NCBI GenBank assembly: GCA_036510975.1
Contig: DATCCY010000075.1
Span: forward strand, 1 to 29,710
DNA: 29,710 bases
From: Longivirga sp036510975
GTDB taxonomy: Bacteria > Actinomycetota > Actinomycetes > S36-B12 > CAIYMF01
Direction: 5' to 3'
The position numbers and the translations under genes are program-made. Positions 10,095 to 16,187 of the stretch are shown here, one piece after another. The first letter of the stretch is position 1. The number at the start of each line of letters is the position of its first letter. The notes beneath the pieces were generated by a model. It saw only the letters and a list, made by a program, of their open reading frames with translations, made no database searches and had not been told where the DNA came from.

Positions 10095-10100
10095 AGTCTG
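10095..10100 (-). promoter_or_regulatory. Candidate -10 for leaderless S9 peptidase transcript
   Basis: Read on the minus strand, CAGACT sits 7 nt before the ATG. It is a degenerate match to TANNNT at the distance expected for a leaderless mRNA. It faces the mshB promoter across an inverted repeat. Confidence 0.3.
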
Positions 10101-10123
10101 TCAGGACCTGGACGGGACGTCGT

Positions 10124-10157
10124 GCGGCGGCACCTCCGACGGGGAGGTCGCCGCCGC
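10124..10157. repeat. 14-bp inverted repeat between divergent S9 peptidase and mshB
   Basis: GCGGCGGC-ACCTCC (10124-10137) pairs with GGAGGT-C-GCCGCCGC (10143-10157), with one bulged base and a 5-nt loop. It lies in the 92-bp divergent control region and covers the expected -35 zone of the mshB promoter. It could be an operator or a leader hairpin of the peptidase transcript. Confidence 0.55.
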
Positions 10158-10167
10158 GGACGCGGGT

Positions 10168-10173
10168 TACGCT
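10168..10173 (+). promoter_or_regulatory. -10 element of a leaderless mshB transcript
   Basis: TACGCT matches TANNNT, followed by 6 nt and then the GTG start at 10180. No Shine-Dalgarno is present. This predicts that transcription starts at the G of the GTG codon. Confidence 0.6.
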
Positions 10174-10179
10174 CCCCGG

Positions 10180-11073
10180 GTGACCTCACCGACCGCAGCC
10201 CACCGGCTCCTGCTCGTGCACGCCCACCCCGACGACGAGACCATCGGGACCGGCGCGACGATGGCGAAGTACGTCGCCGAGGGCGCGCACGTGACCCTGG
10301 TGACCTGCACGCTCGGCGAGGAGGGCGAGATCCTCCTCGACGACCACGCCCACCACGGGGCCGACCAGAACGACACCCTCGGGGCGCACCGGGCCATCGA
10401 GCTCGCGAACGCGATGGTCGAGCTCGGCGTCACCGACCACCGCCAGCTCGGGCAGCCGGGCAAGTACCGCGACTCGGGCATGGTCGGGACACCGGACAAC
10501 GACGACCCCGCGTGCTTCTGGCGCGCCGACCTGCTCGAGGCCTCCGCCGACCTCGTCGCCGTCATCCGCGAGGTCCGTCCGCAGGTGCTCGTCACCTACG
10601 ACGACTTCGGCGGCTACGGCCACCCCGACCACGTCCAGGCGCACCGCGTCGCTATGTACGGCGCGGTGCTGGCCGCGGCGCCGTCGTACCGCCCGGACCT
10701 CGGTGCGGCCTGGGACATCGCGAAGATCTACTGGACGGCGTTCCCGAAGTCGTTCATCCGGCAGGGCATCGAGGCGCTGCGCGCGGCCGGCGAGACCACC
10801 GGTTTCGCGGCGATGGACCCCGAGGACATCCCGTTCGGCGTCGACGACGAGCTGGTGACGACCGTGGTCAACGCCGAGAACCACTTCGAGCCGAAGATGG
10901 CCGCGATGCGCGCGCACGCCACCCAGATCAGCGTCGAGGACGGCTTCTTCGCCCTCTCCAACAACCTCGGGTCCAAGGCGCTGGGCATCGAGTTCTACCG
11001 CCTCGTCCGCGGCTCGGTCGCGGGTGAGCTCGACGCGGACGGTCGCGAGACCGACCTCTTCGCGGGGGTGTGA
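10180..11073 (+). CDS. mshB: GlcNAc-Ins deacetylase MshB (mycothiol biosynthesis)
   Basis: This is a 297-aa zinc deacetylase of the LmbE/PIG-L family that removes the acetyl group from N-acetylglucosaminyl-inositol in mycothiol synthesis. The N-terminal zinc motif is VHAHPDDETIG and the second metal and substrate segment is YGHPDHVQAH. The stretch VTCTLGEEGEIL and the length match MshB rather than the related mycothiol conjugate amidase Mca. The start is the GTG at 10180, directly after a -10-like TACGCT, so it is likely leaderless. It is divergent from the S9 peptidase, a neighbour I recall from other actinobacteria. Presence of this gene implies a mycothiol-making actinobacterium. Identification is strong; activity is inferred from family. 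Confidence 0.94.
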   Translation: MTSPTAAHRLLLVHAHPDDETIGTGATMAKYVAEGAHVTLVTCTLGEEGEILLDDHAHHGADQNDTLGAHRAIELANAMVELGVTDHRQLGQPGKYRDSGMVGTPDNDDPACFWRADLLEASADLVAVIREVRPQVLVTYDDFGGYGHPDHVQAHRVAMYGAVLAAAPSYRPDLGAAWDIAKIYWTAFPKSFIRQGIEALRAAGETTGFAAMDPEDIPFGVDDELVTTVVNAENHFEPKMAAMRAHATQISVEDGFFALSNNLGSKALGIEFYRLVRGSVAGELDADGRETDLFAGV

Positions 11074-11262
11074 GCACCTCCCCGCTGGGCCGTCCGTGGC
11101 ACCGGTCGGTCACGGAGAGTGGCAACTGGCCCGGCCGAGGTACTCCGAGCGGGTGACCTGGGCCGTTCGGATGACGTGATCGAGCGCCTCGTCGCTCACG
11201 ATGTGTGCACGCCCCTTCCGAGGGACGGACTCAGTGGGCTCACGACGAGTGGAGCGGTTGCG

Positions 11263-13323
11263 ATGCGTCGGTTCGGCAGCAGCACGACGACCAGCCTGAG
11301 CGCGGCTGCTCCCGCGGTCATCGGCGCCCCGCCGTCGATGCTCGACCAGGTCGGCACCGGCACGCTGCGCGCCGACCAGGCCGACGTCGGCGCCTCGCGC
11401 GAGCGTTCGCGCCGCCGCCGGCTGCTCGTGCTCTTCCTGCTGCTCCTCGTGCCGGCGCTCTACCTCTGGTCGCGGGTGGTCCAGGGCGACGGCCTCGACC
11501 TCACCAACCTCACGCTGCCCACCGTCGACCCCATGCTGCTCATCCCGGGGCTGTTCTTCCTCGGTCTGATCGGCGTCATGCTCTTCTCGACGATCGGTGC
11601 CGGTCGCTCGCCGCACGTGACCTACCGACCCGAGCAGATCGACATCACGCTCGACGACGTCATCGGCATCGACAACGTGAAGGACGACGTCGCGCGCTCG
11701 CTCAGCCTCTTCCTCGCGCACAAGACGTTCGCCGCCGAGATGGGCGGCACCGCGCGCCGCGGCCTGCTCTTCGAGGGCGCCCCCGGAACGGGCAAGACCT
11801 ACCTCGCGAAGGCGATGGCCCGCGAGGCCGGCGTCCCGTTCCTCTTCGTGTCGGCGACGTCGTTCCAGTCGATGTACTACGGCGCCACCGCACGCAAGAT
11901 CCGCTCGTACTTCAAGGCGCTGCGCAAGGCCGCGCGTCAGGAGGGCGGCGCGATCGGCTTCATCGAGGAGATCGACGCGATCGCCATGGCGCGTGGCGGC
12001 CTGTCGATGACGGCGATGCCGTCGACCGGGTCGGTGTCCGCGTCCACCGGGGTGATGTGCTGCGGCGGCCTCGAGGGACTGCCGTCGTCGTACGCGAACG
12101 CGGCCGTGAGCGTCAACGCTGCGGCGACCGTCACGAACCGCTCGATGACCAGCGAGGGCGTGGGCGGCGTCGTCAACGAGCTCCTCGTGCAGCTGCAGTC
12201 CTTCGACGACCCGACGGGCTTCCAGAAGCTGCAGACGTGGTTCATCGACAAGCTCAACCTCTACCTGCCCGCGCACCGCCAGCTCACGCGGCCGACCCCG
12301 CCCTCGACCAACGTGCTGGTCATCGCAGCGACCAACCGCGCCGACAACCTCGACCCGGCGCTGCTGCGCCCGGGTCGGTTCGACCGCCGCCTCACCTTCG
12401 AGGCGCCGTCGAAGGCGGGACGTCGGGACCTCATCGACTTCTACCTCGGCCGCAAGGCGCACCACGCCGAGCTCGACGACGAGGCGACCCGCGACAGTCT
12501 CGCGTCGGTGACACAGGGCTACACCCCGGTGATGATCGAGCACCTCTTCGACGAGGGCCTGGTCAACGCGCTGCGTCGCGGCGAGCACGCCATGACCCGC
12601 GCGGACGTCGAGCGCGCGCGGCTGGTCGAGGAGGTGGGCATGGGCCAGCCCGTGGCCTACACCGATCACGAGCAGCGGCTCATCGCGACCCACGAGGCGG
12701 GCCACGCCGTCACCGCGTGGCTCGTGGCACCGCACCGTCGCCTCGAGGTGCTGACGATCGTCAAGCGGCGCGACGCGCTGGGCATGCTGGCCCACGGCGA
12801 CGCCGAGGACGTCTTCACCCGATCGAAGAGCGAGATGATCGGCCTGATCCGCATCGCGATGGGCGGTCAGTCGGCCGAAGAGCTGTTCTTCGACGACATC
12901 TCGACCGGCCCGGCGGGCGACCTGCTCTACGCGACGAACGTGGCCGCGCAGATGGTCGGCTCCGCAGGCATGACGGACACCCTGATCTCCTACTCGGCGA
13001 TCCAGTCCGGTGCCTTCTCCGACACCAACATCGTGGGACGCGTCCTCGCCGACCACGACGGTCGGGACCGCGTGGAGAGGATTCTGCAGGAGCAGAAGTC
13101 CTACACCAGGGCCCTGCTCGGCGAGAACCGTCACCTCGTCGAGGCGCTGCGCGACGCGCTCATCGAGCGCCACGAGCTCATCGGCCGTGAGATCACCGAC
13201 ATCCTCAGCGGCGCCGAGGACCGGCGCCGGACCGGCGAGGTCGACCTCCGCGACCGCAGCACGGCCGCAGCGACCACGCTCGTCTCGCCCTCGACCGCGC
13301 TGCCCGAGCTCCCCGGGCAGTGA
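11263..13323 (+). CDS. Divergent FtsH-like membrane AAA protease with short loop and extra ATPase segments
   Basis: This 686-aa protein has two membrane helices (about 53-72 and 90-110), an AAA+ domain and an M41 peptidase domain. Walker A is GAPGTGKT (172-179), pore loop 1 reads MYYGA, and the SRH region TNRADNLDPALLRPGRFDRR is well kept. The zinc site is HEAGH (477-481) with a probable third ligand Asp 553 in GPAGD. It differs from classical FtsH in four ways. The loop between helices is ~17 residues instead of ~70 or more. Walker B reads FIEEID, with Glu for the first Asp. About 45 extra residues follow Walker B, including CC. About 30 more lie before NVLVIAATNR. The start is an ATG after GGAGCGG. 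The frame is open back to 11119, but upstream codons look noncoding. It probably degrades membrane or cytosolic proteins; substrates are unknown. Confidence 0.88.
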   Translation: MRRFGSSTTTSLSAAAPAVIGAPPSMLDQVGTGTLRADQADVGASRERSRRRRLLVLFLLLLVPALYLWSRVVQGDGLDLTNLTLPTVDPMLLIPGLFFLGLIGVMLFSTIGAGRSPHVTYRPEQIDITLDDVIGIDNVKDDVARSLSLFLAHKTFAAEMGGTARRGLLFEGAPGTGKTYLAKAMAREAGVPFLFVSATSFQSMYYGATARKIRSYFKALRKAARQEGGAIGFIEEIDAIAMARGGLSMTAMPSTGSVSASTGVMCCGGLEGLPSSYANAAVSVNAAATVTNRSMTSEGVGGVVNELLVQLQSFDDPTGFQKLQTWFIDKLNLYLPAHRQLTRPTPPSTNVLVIAATNRADNLDPALLRPGRFDRRLTFEAPSKAGRRDLIDFYLGRKAHHAELDDEATRDSLASVTQGYTPVMIEHLFDEGLVNALRRGEHAMTRADVERARLVEEVGMGQPVAYTDHEQRLIATHEAGHAVTAWLVAPHRRLEVLTIVKRRDALGMLAHGDAEDVFTRSKSEMIGLIRIAMGGQSAEELFFDDISTGPAGDLLYATNVAAQMVGSAGMTDTLISYSAIQSGAFSDTNIVGRVLADHDGRDRVERILQEQKSYTRALLGENRHLVEALRDALIERHELIGREITDILSGAEDRRRTGEVDLRDRSTAAATTLVSPSTALPELPGQ

Positions 13324-13353
13324 CGCGACGCGGGGTGCGGCGGCGCGACGACG

Positions 13354-13359
13354 TAGGCT
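13354..13359 (+). promoter_or_regulatory. -10 element of a leaderless transcript (small membrane protein gene)
   Basis: TAGGCT followed by 6 nt and the GTG start at 13366 copies exactly the mshB arrangement. No Shine-Dalgarno is present. Confidence 0.55.
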
Positions 13360-13365
13360 CCGGGG

Positions 13366-13968
13366 GTGCCTGACGACGTGACAGCGACGCCGGACCCCGT
13401 GGCCGCGGCGCTCCTCCCGGACGCGGTCGTTCCGGAGGCCACGGTGCCCGACGACGTCGTGCCGGAGGTCGCGGTGCCGGAGGTCGCGGAGCCCGCGGCT
13501 CCGCGGGTGCTCACCTACGTCGGGCTGCTGGCCGGCGGTCTCGTGCTCGGGTTCTTCGGCACGGTGCTGGCGTCGGTGCGGACCATCACCCACGGGCACA
13601 CGATCTGGTGGGGCGTCGGCCTCGTGCTGCTCGCGACCCTGACGTGCGTCCGCGGCGCGGCCTGGCTGGTCGGCTCCCGACGCGGGGCCGCCCTGGTCGG
13701 CCTCGGCTGGGTGCTGCCCACCCTCGCCTTCACGACGACGAACCCCGGCGGTGACGTCCTGCTGCCGGACGACACCCGGACCTACGTCTACCTCGTCGGG
13801 GCGACGGTCGTCATCGTGCTCGCCACGGCCCTGCCCCTGCCCCGAGGCGCCCGCGCCCTCGCCGCGGAGCAGCGCGCGCGGCGGGGCCACCGGGACGAGT
13901 CGCTGGAGCCCGCTGCCACGGACGACGCCTCGCCAGGCTCTTCAGCGCGGGCCGGATCCCGCCGATGA
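13366..13968 (+). CDS. Small four-helix membrane protein (DUF6113-like)
   Basis: This is a 200-aa protein with a Pro/Val/Asp/Glu-rich N-terminal segment containing imperfect repeats (VVPEATVPDD, VVPEVAVPEV). Four predicted helices follow at about 47-67, 80-98, 104-124 and 143-163, then a polar Arg-rich tail. The order of helices and the NPGGDVLLPDD segment before the last helix resemble DUF6113 proteins, which I recall lying next to mshB in other actinobacteria. This family call comes from memory and is moderate. Here the FtsH-like gene lies between mshB and this gene. A leaderless-type promoter precedes the GTG start. Function is unknown. Confidence 0.72.
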   Translation: MPDDVTATPDPVAAALLPDAVVPEATVPDDVVPEVAVPEVAEPAAPRVLTYVGLLAGGLVLGFFGTVLASVRTITHGHTIWWGVGLVLLATLTCVRGAAWLVGSRRGAALVGLGWVLPTLAFTTTNPGGDVLLPDDTRTYVYLVGATVVIVLATALPLPRGARALAAEQRARRGHRDESLEPAATDDASPGSSARAGSRR

Positions 13969-13975
13969 CCACCTG

Positions 13976-14476
13976 GTGACGATCCCCCTGCCCACCTGGT
14001 TCGACGACGACGTCGTCGAACCCGTGGCGCTGGGCGTCGACCACGTCGTGGTCCGACTCGGCGGCGGTCGCTACGGCGTCAGCGCCCCGGACGTCGCCGA
14101 GGTCGTGCCGCTCATGCGGGTGACCAGGCTGCCCGGCACGCCCGCCTGGGTGTGCGGCGTGGGGAACTGGCGGGGCCACGTGCTGCCGCTCGTCGACCTG
14201 CGCCCGCTGCTCCAGGTCGCCGTCGTCCCGCTGCCCTCGAGCGCCCGGGTGGTCGTCGTGTCCGTCGGCGACGTCGAGGTCGGGCTCGTGGCCGAGGCGG
14301 TCTCGGGGCTCGTCGAGGTCCCCGACACCCTCGAGTCGACTCCGGTGACGCTCGTCGGCGACGCGGCGGACCTCGTCGCCGGTCTCACCGACGGCGGCCC
14401 GGCCGGTCCGGTCGCCGTGCTGCGGACCGAGGCCGTCCTCGGGCTGCGCGCCCGGCTGGTGCCGGCGCGCCGCTGA
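13976..14476 (+). CDS. CheW-like chemosensory coupling protein
   Basis: This 166-aa protein has a CheW fold, which links receptors to the kinase CheA. Diagnostic stretches are VVVRLGGGRYGVSAPDVAEVVP, here in two parts (VVVRLGGGRYG, then VSAPDVAEVVP), VCGVGNWRGHVLPLVDLRPLL, and VVSVGDVEVGLVAEAVSGLVEV. The GxxxxRGxxxPxxDL pattern of CheW is evident. I start at the GTG at 13976, seven bases after the previous stop. The frame is open upstream, but that part overlaps the membrane-protein gene in another frame. It is the first gene of the CheW, MCP, CheA, receiver cassette. A 129-nt gap with possible RNA structure separates it from the MCP gene. Family assignment is strong. Confidence 0.88.
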   Translation: MTIPLPTWFDDDVVEPVALGVDHVVVRLGGGRYGVSAPDVAEVVPLMRVTRLPGTPAWVCGVGNWRGHVLPLVDLRPLLQVAVVPLPSSARVVVVSVGDVEVGLVAEAVSGLVEVPDTLESTPVTLVGDAADLVAGLTDGGPAGPVAVLRTEAVLGLRARLVPARR

Positions 14477-14493
14477 ACAGGTCCGCCCCCTCT

Positions 14494-14600
14494 CTCGGCA
14501 GGGGCAAGCCCGAGCCCGTTCACCCCTTCAGGTGATGGTCCGACCTCCCGAAGCAGGAGAAGGGGGGCCGACCAGGCCCCGGAGGGCTCGGAGCCGGGAG
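14494..14600 (+). promoter_or_regulatory. Structured 5' leader of the MCP gene (candidate cis-regulatory RNA)
   Basis: CCGAGCCC (14510-14517) pairs perfectly with GGGCTCGG (14584-14591), closing a domain with two inner hairpins. These are TCACC/GGTGA (14520-14535) and CCTCCC/GGGGGG (14544-14567) extended by GGTC/GACC. CTCGG (14494-14498) can instead pair with 14510-14514, which would exclude the long stem. The long stem ends 4 nt before the GGGAG ribosome site (14596-14600). The layout resembles a translational switch. No known riboswitch consensus is recognised. Confidence 0.4.
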
Positions 14601-14605
14601 CAGTC

Positions 14606-16177
14606 GTGGAGTTCAGCAAGCGCATCGCTGTGATCGCGGGCATCGCCACCTGGGGGTGCGTCGTCCTGGGGGTGGTCGCCGCCCTGCTCACCGTCACCTT
14701 CGTGCCGGACGCGCCGGTCGACCTCACGATGGTCTGGGCCTGGACGTCCTTCGGCGTGCTGCTCGCCGCCCTCACCAGCGTGCTGGCGCTCCGCGCGCAG
14801 CGGGCGCGCGTCCCGCTGGCGCAGGCGATCAAGGTCGGTCGCGTCATCCTCGTCGCCAACGTCGTCTACATCACCGGGCTCGCCTGCTCGAGCGGCGGCC
14901 TGCTCGGCTGCGCCTCGGTGCTGCTCGCGGTCAACGTGCTGTTCGCCTCGCTGCTCGTCTCGCGCTGGTCCCTCGCCGGCTTCGCCGCACTCCTCGCCGC
15001 GAGCGTGGCCTTCACCGGGACCGTCACGCAGACCTGGACCGGGTCGGCGATCCCGCTCGGCCTCGTCGCGCTCGTGGCGCTGCCGGCGATGACCCTCATC
15101 GACGGGCAGCTCGCCGAGGCCGTGCTCGCGTTCGAGAGCAAGTCGACGCGCGAGCGCAAGGAGCTCAGCGCGCGGGTCGATGCGCTGACCGAGCAGCTCG
15201 AGCGCGCCGCCGCGGGCGACCTGTCGACCACGATCGACGTCGCGACGATCGGCTCGCACGAGGTCGACGACGACGACACGGTCGTGGTGCTCTCGACGTC
15301 GGTCAACCAGGCGCTGGAGAGCCTGCGCTCCCTGGTCGAGCAGGTGCGCGCGGGCGGTGAGCAGATCTCCGCCAGCGCGGTCGAGCTGCTCGCGACCGCG
15401 GAGGAGCACGCGGCCAGCGCCACCCAGCAGTCCTCCGCCGTCGCCGAGACGACGTCGACCATCGAGGAGCTCGCGGCCACCGCCGCCCAGATCGCCGACA
15501 CGGCCGAGGCCGTGGCGCGTTACGCCGCGGAGACCCTTCGCCACGCCGAGGAGGGTCGCCAGGCGGTCTCCGCCTCGGTGCGCTCGATGGACCAGATCGC
15601 CGGTCGGGTCGACTCGATCGCGGCACGGGCGCTCTCGCTCGGGGAGAAGAGCCAGGAGATCGGTCGCATCCTCGAGGTGATCGACGACCTGGCCGACCAG
15701 ACAAACCTGCTCGCACTCAACGCCGCCATCGAGGCGGCCCGCGCCGGTGAGCACGGCCGGGGTTTCGCGGTCGTCGCGTCCGAGGTGCGCAAGCTCGCCG
15801 AGCGCGCCCAGGAGTCGACCGGGCAGATCCAGGCGATCGTCGCCCAGATCCAGACCGAGACCCACGCCACGATCCTCGCGACCGAGGACGGGGCGAAGGA
15901 GGTCCACGCCGGCGCGGACCTCGCCCGCGAGGTCGTGGAGGCGCTCGAGCGCATCTCCGGCATGGTCGACGAGACGACCACGGCCGCGAAGGAGATCTCC
16001 ATCGCGACCCAGCAGCAGCGCTCGGCGTCCGACCAGGTCGTGGCGGCGATGACGCAGGTGTCCGACGTCTCCCGCCAGTACGCCGTCGGCTCGAAGCAGT
16101 CCGCCGCGGCCGCCGCGCAGCTCAACGTGCTCTCCGCCGAGCTGCGCGAGTCCATTTCGCGCTTCCGCGTGGCCTAA
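14606..16177 (+). CDS. Methyl-accepting chemotaxis protein with multi-pass membrane sensor region
   Basis: This 523-aa receptor-like protein clusters in the membrane and controls CheA through CheW. The N-terminal ~175 residues contain five or six hydrophobic helices with short loops and no periplasmic ligand-binding domain. A short HAMP-like linker (AAAGDLSTTID, near 205) leads into the coiled-coil signalling domain. The hairpin tip EVIDDLADQTNLLALNAAIEAARAGEHGRGF is clear in its parts (DQTNLLALNAAIEAARAGE, then GRGFAVVASEVRKLAERA). No C-terminal pentapeptide tether for CheR is present; the protein ends RESISRFRVA. The start is a GTG after GGGAG. Input is likely an intramembrane or membrane-state signal, or a partner protein (inference). 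The gene sits between cheW and the cheA-like gene, 10 bp before the latter. Confidence 0.93.
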   Translation: MEFSKRIAVIAGIATWGCVVLGVVAALLTVTFVPDAPVDLTMVWAWTSFGVLLAALTSVLALRAQRARVPLAQAIKVGRVILVANVVYITGLACSSGGLLGCASVLLAVNVLFASLLVSRWSLAGFAALLAASVAFTGTVTQTWTGSAIPLGLVALVALPAMTLIDGQLAEAVLAFESKSTRERKELSARVDALTEQLERAAAGDLSTTIDVATIGSHEVDDDDTVVVLSTSVNQALESLRSLVEQVRAGGEQISASAVELLATAEEHAASATQQSSAVAETTSTIEELAATAAQIADTAEAVARYAAETLRHAEEGRQAVSASVRSMDQIAGRVDSIAARALSLGEKSQEIGRILEVIDDLADQTNLLALNAAIEAARAGEHGRGFAVVASEVRKLAERAQESTGQIQAIVAQIQTETHATILATEDGAKEVHAGADLAREVVEALERISGMVDETTTAAKEISIATQQQRSASDQVVAAMTQVSDVSRQYAVGSKQSAAAAAQLNVLSAELRESISRFRVA

Positions 16178-16187
16178 GGACCGTGGC

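Noticed and set aside
7976..10183. Plus-strand open frame covering the S9 peptidase
   Set aside because: The minus strand carries the GWSFGGY nucleophile motif and a beta-propeller; the plus frame shows no recognisable protein.
11119..11262. Upstream GTG start for the FtsH-like protein
   Set aside because: The extra 48 residues are not hydrophobic or family-like. The ATG at 11263 has GGAGCGG at a suitable distance.
13751..13975. Overlap of CheW with the membrane-protein gene or a fused product
   Set aside because: The CheW frame is open upstream by chance; the membrane-protein gene has its own start, stop and composition, and CheW homology begins after 13976.
14477..14605. c-di-GMP-I (GEMM) riboswitch before the MCP gene
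   Set aside because: The GGGCAAGCC stretch is suggestive, but the conserved GGACGCAAAGCC-type segment and the expected second stem are missing.
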